7,538 nucleotides of DNA from Verrucomicrobiota bacterium (GTDB lineage Bacteria > Verrucomicrobiota > Verrucomicrobiia > Limisphaerales > JAEYXS01). The stretch spans positions 1 through 7,538 of the forward strand of contig JAJNBN010000154.1 in NCBI GenBank assembly GCA_021156225.1, read 5' to 3'. The position numbers were made by a program, and so were the translations under genes. Shown here one piece after another: positions 1 to 6,661 of this stretch; positions within the stretch are counted from its first letter, which is position 1, and each line of letters begins with the position of its first letter. The notes beneath the pieces were generated by a model. That model saw nothing but the letters and a program-made list of their open reading frames with translations. It did not search any database and was not told the DNA's origin.

Positions 1-1214
1 TCACCGAACTCGACCAGATCCGCCGCAATTTCAATTACGACACGGACGGCGCAGTCATCAAACTGAACAGCTACGCTCAACGCGAACGTGTCGGCTACAC
101 CTCCAAAGCCCCACGTTGGGCCATGGCCTACAAGTATCAGGCGGAACAAGCCGCCACGAAGTTGAAGGCCATCACCATCCAGGTCGGTCGCACCGGTGCC
201 TTGACGCCCGTGGCCGAACTGGAACCTGTCTTCCTCGCCGGCAGCACCATCAGCCGCGCCACGCTGCACAATGAAGAAGAACTGCGCCGCAAAGACATCC
301 GCGTGGGCGACACCGTGATCATCGAAAAAGCGGGCGAGGTCATCCCCGCAGTTGTCGGCGTGGTGCAAGAGCAACGCACCGGAAAAGAGCAAGTCTTTGA
401 ATTCCCCAGGCATTGTCCCGAATGCGGCTCCAAAGTCTCCCGCGATTCCCTGGGCGGCGAGGAAATGGTCGTCTGGCGTTGCGTGAATCTGGATTGCCCC
501 GCCCAAGTCCGTGGCCGTCTGGAACACTGGTGTACGCGCGGCGCGATGGATATCGAAGGCGGCGGCGAAGTCCTCGTGAATCAACTCGTGAAGAACCAGC
601 TCGCCCGCAACGTGGCCGATCTTTACAGCCTCACGCTGGAACAAGTCGCCGGACTGGAACGCATGGGCGAAAAGTCCGCGCGTAATTTCATCGATGGCCT
701 TACCGCCAGCAAGTCGCGCGATCTCTGGCGGCTCCTGTTCGGCCTCGGTATTTTGCACGTGGGCACGGGCAGCGCGAAGTCCTTGGGCCGCAGTTTCGCT
801 TCGCTGGATGATATCCTGACCGCCACCGAAGAGCAACTCATCGAAGCCAAGGATGTCGGTGAAGTTATCGTGAAAAGCATCGTTCAGTGGCGCAATGAAC
901 CGAAGAACCGTGAGCTCATCGAGCGCCTGCGCGCCGCCGGACTGAACTTCAAGTCGGAGCTCTATCAGGCCGCTCCGCCCAGTGGTCCTTTTAGCGGCAA
1001 AACCTTTGTGCTCACCGGTACTCTGCCCACCCTTTCCCGCGAAGCTGCCTCCGCCAAGATCGAAGCCCTCGGCGGCAAGGTCAGCGGCAGTGTCAGCAAG
1101 AAAACGGACTACGTACTGGCCGGCGAAGAAGCCGGTTCCAAGCTGGAGAAAGCGCAGAAACTTGGTGTGAAGGTCATCGATGAAACAGAATTCCTGAAGA
1201 TGACCGGCGCATAA
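1..1214 (+). CDS. ligA: NAD-dependent DNA ligase LigA, 3' part (5' end outside window)
   Basis: Seals nicks in duplex DNA using NAD+, in replication and repair, in the cytoplasm. The frame is open from base 3 (first full codon ACC) and gives about 403 residues; E. coli LigA has 671, so roughly the first 40% is missing, including the KxDG lysine that becomes adenylylated. Visible in order: the end of the adenylation domain with motif DGAVIK (bases 45-62) and the SKAPRWAMAYKY motif (about 105-137); an OB fold (TPVAELEPVFLAGSTISRAT, then VGDTVIIEKAGEVIP); a four-cysteine zinc finger (CPEC at about 414-425, paired with CVNLDC at about 480-497); helix-hairpin-helix repeats (GLERMGEKSA, GILHVGTGSAK, AKDVGEVIV); and a C-terminal BRCT domain from about base 990 (SGKTFVLTGTL to the end). 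The ATG at 123 lies inside the adenylation domain and is not the start. Stop is TAA at 1212-1214. No sign of damage. Identification is secure. Confidence 0.97.
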   Translation, partial: TELDQIRRNFNYDTDGAVIKLNSYAQRERVGYTSKAPRWAMAYKYQAEQAATKLKAITIQVGRTGALTPVAELEPVFLAGSTISRATLHNEEELRRKDIRVGDTVIIEKAGEVIPAVVGVVQEQRTGKEQVFEFPRHCPECGSKVSRDSLGGEEMVVWRCVNLDCPAQVRGRLEHWCTRGAMDIEGGGEVLVNQLVKNQLARNVADLYSLTLEQVAGLERMGEKSARNFIDGLTASKSRDLWRLLFGLGILHVGTGSAKSLGRSFASLDDILTATEEQLIEAKDVGEVIVKSIVQWRNEPKNRELIERLRAAGLNFKSELYQAAPPSGPFSGKTFVLTGTLPTLSREAASAKIEALGGKVSGSVSKKTDYVLAGEEAGSKLEKAQKLGVKVIDETEFLKMTGA

Positions 1215-1249
1215 AAAAAGACCGGCTGAACATCGCTGTCCAGCCGGTC
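1213..1249 (-). terminator. Rho-independent terminator, best oriented for the minus-strand PQQ gene
   Basis: A perfect 9-bp stem GACCGGCTG (1220-1228) pairs with CAGCCGGTC (1241-1249) around a 12-base loop. On the minus strand the stem is followed directly by seven T (complement of the A run at 1213-1219). This is the classic intrinsic layout for the gene ending at 1273. On the plus strand the hairpin follows the ligA stop by 5 bases, but its tail is CCGAAAACTTT, a poor U-tract, so any action on ligA is probably weaker. Confidence 0.8.
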
Positions 1250-1272
1250 CCGAAAACTTTCTGTCGCAGTGG

Positions 1273-2517
1273 CTACTTCTTCACGTCATAGCACAGGATG
1301 ATCTCCTGATCGCGGAGATACAGCTTGCCGTTCGAGATGACTGGATGCGTCCAAATTCGCCCTTGGGGACTACGTTGAGTGGTCTGCGGATCCAGTTTGA
1401 AACGCCCCTTTTCATTCCATCCTTTGGGTGAGACTTCCACCAGGGCGACCACGCCGGATCCTTCATCCAGGCAGTAAAACATCCCATCGGCATAGGCGAT
1501 CGCGCCTTTGCCCAGCGATTTGCTCGCCCAGACTTCCTCCCCGGTCTTGAAGTTCTGGCAAATCCAGCCCGGTCCATCAGAATATCCATAGAGATGGTCC
1601 CCTACGAGGATGACGCCACCGTGATGGTTCTTCATCACCTTATTCTCATACACATCGCTCACCTGGTTGTCGGGCGCGACTTTCACCAGCTTGCTGCCTA
1701 CGCCGTAACCGGTGGTGATATACACATGATTATCCTTGTAGATGGGCGTCGGGATGACTGCCGTACGGCCAGCCCATGGGGATTTCCACAAGACCTTGCC
1801 ATTGCTGGCATCCAGCCCCGCCAAGGTGTTCATGACCAGTTGGATATACTGGCGCTTGCCATTCAGCTCCGTGACGATCATGGAAGAATATTGGGCACCC
1901 TCGGTCCAGTCCGTGCTTTGCCAGATGACCTTGCCGGTCATTTTGTCCAAGGCAGCCACCGTGCCCTTGGCTCCGCCCGGAGTGCAGAGCACTTTGTTGC
2001 CGTCCACCAGGACGGATTCCGTATAACCCCAGCCGGGCACTTTACCGCCCAGTTCGGCCATCGTCACCTTCCAGACCGGCTTGCCGTCAGCGACTTTCAC
2101 ACAGACGAGCGTGCCGTCACCGCCCAAAGCGTAAACGCGATCACCATCCACGGAAGGCGTTCCACGCGGACCATCGCCCCATTTATTGGCCAAACGTCCG
2201 CCTACTGGCGCACTCCACAATTCCTTGCCGGTGTTGGCATCCAGTGCGATGACGTGCTCCGTCTGATCCCGGGCGCCCATGGTGAAGAGCTTGCCCTTCA
2301 CCACCGAAAAGCCGGCATACCCCAAACCGCCCGCCTCACTCATCCAAACTTTTTTTGGCCCTTCCGCCGGCCATTGTTTTAGCAAACCGGTCTCTTTGGA
2401 GAGGTCATCCCGGTTCGGACCGCGCCATTGTGGCCAGTCATTTTGGGCCCAAGTGGTTGAGGGCAAGGCTCCAGCTAGCAGGGAGACACCGAGAAGCAAG
2501 GCGGCGACACGTTTCAT
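1273..2517 (-). CDS. Secreted PQQ-like beta-propeller repeat protein
   Basis: A 414-residue exported protein with PQQ-like (BamB/quinoprotein-type) propeller blades. Residues 1-24 form a Sec signal peptide: MKR, a leucine-rich core, and a likely cleavage at TTWA|Q. There is no lipobox cysteine, so it is probably periplasmic or secreted. The mature protein opens with WPQWRGPNRD (28-37). Blade motifs are ALDANTGKELW (91-101), VADGKPVW (142-149), ALDKMTGKVIW (189-199), GLDASNGKVLW (234-244) and NFKTGEEVW (322-330). The longer frame upstream begins with TTG at 2553 and would put 12 polar residues before the signal peptide, so I chose the ATG at 2517; no clear Shine-Dalgarno precedes either. Such proteins are often named PQQ-binding or polyvinyl-alcohol-dehydrogenase-like, but I see no catalytic evidence and the substrate is unknown. 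It could be a non-enzymatic scaffold. It converges on ligA with a shared hairpin between. Confidence 0.9.
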   Translation of the reverse strand: MKRVAALLLGVSLLAGALPSTTWAQNDWPQWRGPNRDDLSKETGLLKQWPAEGPKKVWMSEAGGLGYAGFSVVKGKLFTMGARDQTEHVIALDANTGKELWSAPVGGRLANKWGDGPRGTPSVDGDRVYALGGDGTLVCVKVADGKPVWKVTMAELGGKVPGWGYTESVLVDGNKVLCTPGGAKGTVAALDKMTGKVIWQSTDWTEGAQYSSMIVTELNGKRQYIQLVMNTLAGLDASNGKVLWKSPWAGRTAVIPTPIYKDNHVYITTGYGVGSKLVKVAPDNQVSDVYENKVMKNHHGGVILVGDHLYGYSDGPGWICQNFKTGEEVWASKSLGKGAIAYADGMFYCLDEGSGVVALVEVSPKGWNEKGRFKLDPQTTQRSPQGRIWTHPVISNGKLYLRDQEIILCYDVKK

Positions 2518-2634
2518 GCGTTTAAGGCAATGGGGTTGATTGAACCCGGCCAAACTAGCCTCACTTGCACCTTCTTGCCAGCAAATTGCGCGTCCCGCTT
2601 TACAGCGGCGCGGCGCGTGATTAAGTTCTCCTTC
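2518..2634. promoter_or_regulatory. Divergent intergenic region, presumed promoters both ways
   Basis: The 117 bases separate the starts of the minus-strand PQQ gene and the plus-strand coiled-coil cluster, so promoters for both are expected here. I do not see a convincing sigma-70 box pair. The best plus-strand guess is TTGCCA (2575-2580) with TTTACA (2599-2604), 18 bases apart, which is weak. A small inverted repeat CCGCT-TTAC-AGCGG lies at 2595-2608. Neither gene start has a good Shine-Dalgarno sequence. Confidence 0.3.
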
Positions 2635-3294
2635 ATGGCAGCAGAATTCGACGGCTCAGACTTTGTGGATACCGACTTTCAATCGTCGCAGAAGGCCGCT
2701 CAGGCCCTGCCCGGTACCACGCGTCCGCCCACGCGGGAAGAATTGCAAGGGCAGGTTTCTGAAGCCGATGCTAAAATGGCCAATCTCAGGCGTGCCCAGG
2801 AGGAACTGGAACGCGAGCGCGCCCAACTGGAAGAGTCCCGCCGCCGGCTGGTGGAATACCACACGGGCCGTGAAGAGATGACACAGCATCTCACCCGTGG
2901 AGTGGCGTTGCTGGAAGAGGCGGAATTCGCCGCGCGCCGCGAGGCCGAACAGATGGCCAAAACCCTCGGTGAATTGCGCGACGCCCAGATCAAAGTCCAG
3001 GCTCTCAATCACGAACACTGGACCAAGGAAGGCTACAACGTGGAACTGACCCGGGCCCTGACCACGCTCGAGAACGCCCGCATGGAATGGAACAGCGCCC
3101 GTCTGAAATGGACCGTGCTCGACAAGGCTCTGTCCTCGGACGATGGCTCTCCGAACGGGGGTGCCGCCAAAGTGCCCAACTCCATGTTTCCCACGCAGAA
3201 TTTCAACCAGCTCTGCCGGTTGGGTTTTGCCCTCACGTGGCCCATCGCCCTCGTCGTGCTTTTGGGAGTTTTGGTTTTGTTGTTCCGCAAATAG
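2635..3294 (+). CDS. Coiled-coil protein with C-terminal membrane anchor, unknown function
   Basis: I do not recognise a named family. The 219-residue product has an acidic N-terminus with a short Pro/Thr stretch (to about residue 35), then a long, charged, Glu/Arg/Ala/Leu-rich helical region (about 35-165, for example RRAQEELERERAQLEESRRR) typical of a coiled coil. A Gly/Ser/Asn/Pro linker follows (about 166-190), then one hydrophobic helix (about 196-216, WPIALVVLLGVLVLLF) ending in RK. No signal peptide is present, so the plan is that of a tail-anchored protein with its coiled coil in the cytoplasm. The frame is open from an ATG at 2530, but those extra 35 residues lie in the divergent promoter gap; I chose ATG 2635, although it has no Shine-Dalgarno. 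The next gene starts 9 bases after the stop. A long frame on the opposite strand overlaps it and is judged a shadow. Confidence 0.75.
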   Translation: MAAEFDGSDFVDTDFQSSQKAAQALPGTTRPPTREELQGQVSEADAKMANLRRAQEELERERAQLEESRRRLVEYHTGREEMTQHLTRGVALLEEAEFAARREAEQMAKTLGELRDAQIKVQALNHEHWTKEGYNVELTRALTTLENARMEWNSARLKWTVLDKALSSDDGSPNGGAAKVPNSMFPTQNFNQLCRLGFALTWPIALVVLLGVLVLLFRK

Positions 3295-3303
3295 ACCTCG
3301 CCC

Positions 3304-3810
3304 ATGCTGTGGTTGAAGAAAAAGCCGGACCCGCTGACTGACCGCGCCAAAGAATTGGCGCGGGAGATCGCGCAGCTTGAGGCCGAGATCCAAAAGATGA
3401 GCGCCCGCAAGGAAACCGCCCGTCCGGCGGTTCGCACCACCACCCTGCCCGGTGACAACGGCCCCGTGCCGACGCGTCTTCCGGCAAAAACCGTTCACGA
3501 CCCGGTCTTTGAAAACGTGAACTCCCACAAACTGGCAGTGGCTGCCGAAGCGGAAAATACCAGCGCCCACTATAATGACCTGGGCGTACGCAAATACGAT
3601 CTGCCCGCCCTCTGGCGGCGCATCCGCAACCATATTTATGGTGCCCCTACCCACAGTCCGAAGCTGATCAACTACCTGGCCGCTGGCAGCATCCATGGCC
3701 TGCGCCCCTTGCGGTATGAGAAACGGGTGGGCCGGAACCGGTTTATCTTTTTCTTGGCGTTATTACTCGCCATTATCTGGGGTGTGGTGGCGAAACTTCT
3801 CGGTCACTGA
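3304..3810 (+). CDS. Short coiled-coil, C-terminally anchored membrane protein, unknown function
   Basis: A 168-residue protein of no family I can name. Residues 1-9 are basic (MLWLKKKPD). Residues about 10-36 form a short amphipathic, coiled-coil-like helix (LTDRAKELAREIAQLEAEIQ). A Pro/Thr-rich, probably disordered linker runs over about 40-65. A soluble stretch (about 66-142) is rich in Asn, His, Tyr and Arg (YDLPALWRRIRNHIYGAP). One hydrophobic helix (about 147-165, FIFFLALLLAIIWGVVAKLL) lies at the end, leaving a tail of only a few residues. The architecture repeats that of the gene just upstream (coiled coil, linker, C-terminal anchor), with 9 bases between them, so the two are probably cotranscribed and may interact. 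The ATG at 3304 has no Shine-Dalgarno, which fits translation by ribosomes arriving from the upstream gene. The stop is TGA and the micro-protein frame begins 9 bases later. Confidence 0.75.
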   Translation: MLWLKKKPDPLTDRAKELAREIAQLEAEIQKMSARKETARPAVRTTTLPGDNGPVPTRLPAKTVHDPVFENVNSHKLAVAAEAENTSAHYNDLGVRKYDLPALWRRIRNHIYGAPTHSPKLINYLAAGSIHGLRPLRYEKRVGRNRFIFFLALLLAIIWGVVAKLLGH

Positions 3811-3819
3811 ATACGCCAC

Positions 3820-3897
3820 ATGTCCCTAACCCTGATACTGGCGATCCTCCTCGTGCTGGTCGTCCTCGCTTACCTCATCCTCGGTGGTCGTGACTGA
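3820..3897 (+). CDS. 25-residue single-helix membrane micro-protein
   Basis: A 25-codon ATG frame that fills the gap between its neighbours. The product starts MSLTLILAILLVLVVLAYLI and ends LGGRD: one uninterrupted hydrophobic helix of about 20 residues, then a short polar tail with one Arg and one Asp. It starts 9 bases after the previous stop, the same spacing as between the two genes before it. Its TGA shares an A with the ATG of the next gene (TGATG at 3895-3899), a classic translational-coupling layout. No Shine-Dalgarno is seen. The opening loosely resembles the first helix of small hydrophobic families such as DUF3309, but it is too short to assign. Support is positional and compositional; a chance frame cannot be excluded, though the all-hydrophobic content and exact packing argue for a real gene. 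Confidence 0.6.
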   Translation: MSLTLILAILLVLVVLAYLILGGRD

Positions 3898-4388
3898 TGC
3901 TCTCAGTTCATCCAATTTCTACCCCGTTGGGCGATTTCCGCGTCGTCTATTCCACTATCGGTTTGGCCTCGGTTGATTTCCCCGGTCAAGCGCACGCGAT
4001 ACCTCCAAACCTGACCGCGCCGTCCTCAGTAAATCTCAATCAGTGGCATCCGCTGTCCATCGCCGCCTTGCTCGCGATGACTTCCGGCCAAGCCCCTAAA
4101 CGCCTTCCGCCGCTGGATCTCTCGCGGGGTTCTGAATTTCAACAAGCCGTCTGGCGGGAATTATTGGCGATTCCCTTGGGACACACGCGGACTTATGGGG
4201 AGCTGGCCGCCAGACTAGGAAATCCCAGCGGCTCGCGTGCCGTCGGCGCAGCCTGCGGGGCCAATCCCATCCCTGTCATCGTCCCCTGCCATCGCGTCTT
4301 GGCGGCCAATGGCAAACTGGGTGGCTTCAGCGGTGGAGCCGGCTGGAAAAACCGCCTGTTGCAGATCGAAGGTGTGCTCCTCGCCTAA
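3897..4388 (+). CDS. ogt: Methylated-DNA--protein-cysteine S-methyltransferase (Ogt/AGT type)
   Basis: A suicide DNA-repair protein that moves the methyl or alkyl group from O6-alkylguanine (and O4-alkylthymine) to its own cysteine. The 163-residue length is typical of single-function Ogt proteins. Residues 1 to about 76 are the variable N-terminal domain. From about 79 comes the conserved DNA-binding/active domain: SEFQQAVWRELLAIPLGHTR, then TYGELAARLGNP with Tyr100 (base-flipping tyrosine position), SRAVGAACGANP with Arg114 (arginine-finger position), the active site VPCHRV with acceptor Cys131, and the closing GKLGGFSGG loop. All key residues are present. There is no N-terminal Ada-type regulatory domain. 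The ATG overlaps the stop of the micro-protein (TGATG), so expression is probably coupled to the upstream membrane-protein genes. A weak GGTGG sits at 3882-3886. The stop is 7 bases from the end of the convergent ppk1. Confidence 0.95.
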   Translation: MLSVHPISTPLGDFRVVYSTIGLASVDFPGQAHAIPPNLTAPSSVNLNQWHPLSIAALLAMTSGQAPKRLPPLDLSRGSEFQQAVWRELLAIPLGHTRTYGELAARLGNPSGSRAVGAACGANPIPVIVPCHRVLAANGKLGGFSGGAGWKNRLLQIEGVLLA

Positions 4389-4395
4389 ATGCTTC

Positions 4396-6540
4396 CTACT
4401 TGTTGTGCGGACTCGGCTTCACCCGCACCTGCGGGTACTTCGAGGTCGTCTTCGCCGGTTTGCGTGATTTGCTCAACATCCCTTTGGACAATTCGATGAA
4501 CTCCACCTGGCTGCGGTGCGCAGCTTCCCCCTTCAACAACGGCGCAATCCGATACGTTCCATCCGTATGCAACTGTCGGGCCTTCACATTGTCCGCCAGG
4601 GCCAGCGCTAGCATCTCATCCATGATGCGTGCCCGCAGACGTCCGTCATCGATCGGGAACACCACCTCGATGCGGCTGAAGAAATTGCGCGGCATCCAAT
4701 CCGCACTGCCCACGAATACCTCAGGCTGACAGGCATTCTCAAAATAGAAAATGCGGCTGTGCTCCAGGAACCGGTCCACGATGCTCCGCACGCGGATGTT
4801 CTCACTGATGCCCTTCATCTGCGGCCGCAAGCAGCAGATGCCGCGCACGATCAGATCGATCTGTACACCCGCCTGCGAGGCATCATACATCGCCTCGATC
4901 ACTTCGGAGTCCACCAGTGAATTCATCTTGGCGATGATCCGCGCCGGCAAGCCCTTCCGCGCATTCTCCGCCTCGCGCTGGATGAGTTTCAGAATCGTGT
5001 CATGCAATTCAAACGGGGCCGTAAGGAATTTCCTCATGCCCGGGAACTGGCACACGCCCGTGAGCAGGTTGAACAAATTCGTCGCATCTTCACCAAAGTC
5101 CGGATGACAGGTGAGCAAACCGATATCCGTATAAAAACGCGAAGTACTCGCGTTGTAGTTGCCCGTGGAAAGATGCACGTAACGGCGGATGCCATCATCA
5201 TCAGCCCGCACCACCAGGCAGGTTTTGCAATGGATCTTGTAACCCACCAGGCCATACACCACATGCACGCCCGCTTCCTCCAGCCGCCGTGACCACTCGA
5301 TGTTGTTGGCTTCATCGAAGCGAGCCTTGAGCTCCACCACCGCCGTCACCTGCTTGCCGTTGCGCACCGCATCCATCAACGGGCCGACGACGCGTCGATC
5401 ACCACCCGTGCGGTACAACGTCATCTTGATGGCCAGAACCTTCGGGTCCTGCGCCGCCTGTTGTAGGAAATCCACCGTGGTGTCAAAACTCTCATACGGA
5501 TGATGCAGGAGGATATCTCGCGTCCGGATGGCTTCAAAGACATCGTCATGATCCTTCACCAAAGGAGATATCGTCGCGACGAAAGGCACATCCCGCAGTT
5601 CCGGCGAATGATCCCCCTCATAGATCGTCATCAACCGCGTCGGGTTCAGCGGCCCATCGATCACATAGACATCTTCCTCTTCCAGGCTCACTACATCCGT
5701 AAGAAAGCGCCGGATCTCCAGCGGGCAATCCTTCTCCACTTCCAGCCGCACGGCCGAGCCTTTGCGCCGGTTGTGCAATTCATTCTCCACCGCTTTCAGG
5801 AGGCTCGCTGAATCTTCTTCGTCGATATACAGCTCGCTGTTGCGCGTCACCCGGAAGAGCCAGTAACCGAGGATATGATTGCCCGGAAACAGATCGCGCA
5901 GGTAATGGCAGATCAGTTTGCCCAGGAAAAGATAGTCCTGTCGCGCATCCTTGCGCGGCAACCGGACCAGTCGCGGTAAAATCCGCGGCACTTGCACGAT
6001 GGCCATACGGGTGCGCCGGTCTCCGTTCTTCGTCTCCTCCAGTTGCACCATGATATTCAGGGACTTGTTCAGCAACTGCGGAAATGGATGTGCCGGGTCC
6101 AAGCCCAACGGAGTAAGTACCGGACGGACCTTGGTGTGATAATAATCCTCGATCCACTCGATATCGACCTTGTCCATCTTCTTGATATCGAGGAAACGGA
6201 TCTTCGCCTCGGTGGCCAGTGCAGGCAGCAACTGATCCCGCCAGCAGGCATACTGCTGCTGCACCATCTTCCGCACGCGCTTGGTCACTTCGCGAAACGT
6301 TTCGGTGGCAGTGCGCCCATCGATGCTTCGCTCCACAACACTCGATTCGATCTGCTGCTTCAACCCCGCCACGCGAACCTCGAAGAACTCATCCAGGTTG
6401 GAGCTGGTGATGCAAAAGAACTTCACGCGCTCCAGCAGCGGATTAGCTGGATTCAGCGCCTCATCGAGCACGCGCTGGTTGAATTCCAGCCAGCTCAGTT
6501 CCCGGTTGATAAAATGTGGTGGACCGTATTTCCCGCTCAT
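4396..6540 (-). CDS. ppk: Polyphosphate kinase 1 (PPK1)
   Basis: Reversibly builds long-chain polyphosphate from ATP through a phosphohistidine intermediate, at or near the inner membrane. Counting from the ATG at 6540 the protein has 714 residues, against 688 in E. coli. In order: N domain with NRELSWLEFNQRVL and the nucleotide-contacting SSNLDEFFEVRVAG (about 46-59); head domain (about 105-310); C1 domain with MTLYRTGGDRR (Arg377), KARFDEANN (Arg407), the phosphorylated histidine in YKIHCK (His437) and RYVHLSTGNYN (His456); C2 domain with LEHSRIFYFEN (His594). These match E. coli Arg375, Arg405, His435, His454 and His592 with a constant shift of two. The end is a short basic tail. The frame also opens at a TTG (6573), 11 codons earlier, with a partial AGGT site; I prefer the ATG because PPHFINRELSW follows it closely, but this is not certain. 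The product is intact, and a possible Pho box lies upstream. Confidence 0.97.
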   Translation of the reverse strand: MSGKYGPPHFINRELSWLEFNQRVLDEALNPANPLLERVKFFCITSSNLDEFFEVRVAGLKQQIESSVVERSIDGRTATETFREVTKRVRKMVQQQYACWRDQLLPALATEAKIRFLDIKKMDKVDIEWIEDYYHTKVRPVLTPLGLDPAHPFPQLLNKSLNIMVQLEETKNGDRRTRMAIVQVPRILPRLVRLPRKDARQDYLFLGKLICHYLRDLFPGNHILGYWLFRVTRNSELYIDEEDSASLLKAVENELHNRRKGSAVRLEVEKDCPLEIRRFLTDVVSLEEEDVYVIDGPLNPTRLMTIYEGDHSPELRDVPFVATISPLVKDHDDVFEAIRTRDILLHHPYESFDTTVDFLQQAAQDPKVLAIKMTLYRTGGDRRVVGPLMDAVRNGKQVTAVVELKARFDEANNIEWSRRLEEAGVHVVYGLVGYKIHCKTCLVVRADDDGIRRYVHLSTGNYNASTSRFYTDIGLLTCHPDFGEDATNLFNLLTGVCQFPGMRKFLTAPFELHDTILKLIQREAENARKGLPARIIAKMNSLVDSEVIEAMYDASQAGVQIDLIVRGICCLRPQMKGISENIRVRSIVDRFLEHSRIFYFENACQPEVFVGSADWMPRNFFSRIEVVFPIDDGRLRARIMDEMLALALADNVKARQLHTDGTYRIAPLLKGEAAHRSQVEFIELSKGMLSKSRKPAKTTSKYPQVRVKPSPHNK

Positions 6541-6600
6541 AGCCAGTGACTTATAGCCAAACCAATCTGCCAAGGATACCTACCGCCGCCAATGGTTAAA

Positions 6601-6618
6601 GTTACAATCACGTGACAG
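6601..6618 (-). promoter_or_regulatory. Possible Pho-box-like element upstream of ppk1
   Basis: Read on the minus strand the sequence is CTGTCAC-GTGA-TTGTAAC: two 7-base units with a 4-base spacer, 60 bases before the ppk1 ATG. The E. coli PhoB box has the same geometry (CTGTCAT units, 11-base period). The first unit matches at six of seven positions, the second at only four, and the spacer is not A/T-rich. A perfect 8-bp palindrome TCACGTGA (6608-6615) overlaps it and could be the true operator instead. No convincing -10 box follows; TATCCT (6573-6578) is the nearest candidate. Confidence 0.3.
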
Positions 6619-6661
6619 AATGCCGGGAAAGGAAACTGCCTCCAAGCAGTGCAAAAAGCAA
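6608..6661 (-). CDS. Possible 17-codon leader frame with a strong ribosome-binding site
   Basis: On the minus strand GGAGGTGAT (6664-6672) is a nine-base perfect complement to the usual 16S rRNA 3' end. It lies with 6 bases between GGAGG and a TTG codon at 6661, which opens MLFALLGGSFLSRHSVT and then a TGA. It sits between the DUF1508 gene and ppk1, both on the same strand. Most real gene starts in this window lack a Shine-Dalgarno, so the match stands out. A small hairpin falls inside the frame. Against it: a TTG start, a very short frame and no known family. It may be chance. Confidence 0.2.
   Translation of the reverse strand: MLFALLGGSFLSRHSVT
6635..6650 (-). terminator. Weak hairpin downstream of the DUF1508 gene
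   Basis: ACTGC (6635-6639) and GCAGT (6646-6650) form a 5-bp stem around a 6-base loop. On the minus strand the stem is followed by TTCCTTTCC, a broken pyrimidine tail. It lies 33 bases past the DUF1508 stop and could be a weak terminator or attenuator before ppk1. The stem is short, so this is tentative. Confidence 0.2.

Noticed and set aside
1..122. Taking ATG 123 as a complete start of ligA
   Set aside because: The frame is open upstream and encodes the conserved DGAVIK adenylation motif, so the gene continues past the left edge.
1594..2382. 262-codon plus-strand frame antisense to the PQQ-like gene
   Set aside because: The minus strand encodes a clear propeller protein with repeated blade motifs and a signal peptide; the plus frame has no recognisable feature.
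2595..2608. CCGCT-TTAC-AGCGG hairpin in the divergent gap
   Set aside because: A 5-bp stem with no U-tract, in a position where a terminator is not expected; it could occur by chance.
2656..3696. 346-codon minus-strand frame overlapping both coiled-coil genes
   Set aside because: It lies antisense to two plus-strand frames that have clear coiled-coil and membrane-anchor architecture and operon spacing. Its own product is a Gly/His/Phe/Arg-rich string with no domain order, typical of an antisense shadow in GC-rich DNA.
5780..6157. 125-codon minus-strand frame inside ppk1
   Set aside because: It is an alternative frame within a fully conserved PPK1 coding region; no independent start signal.
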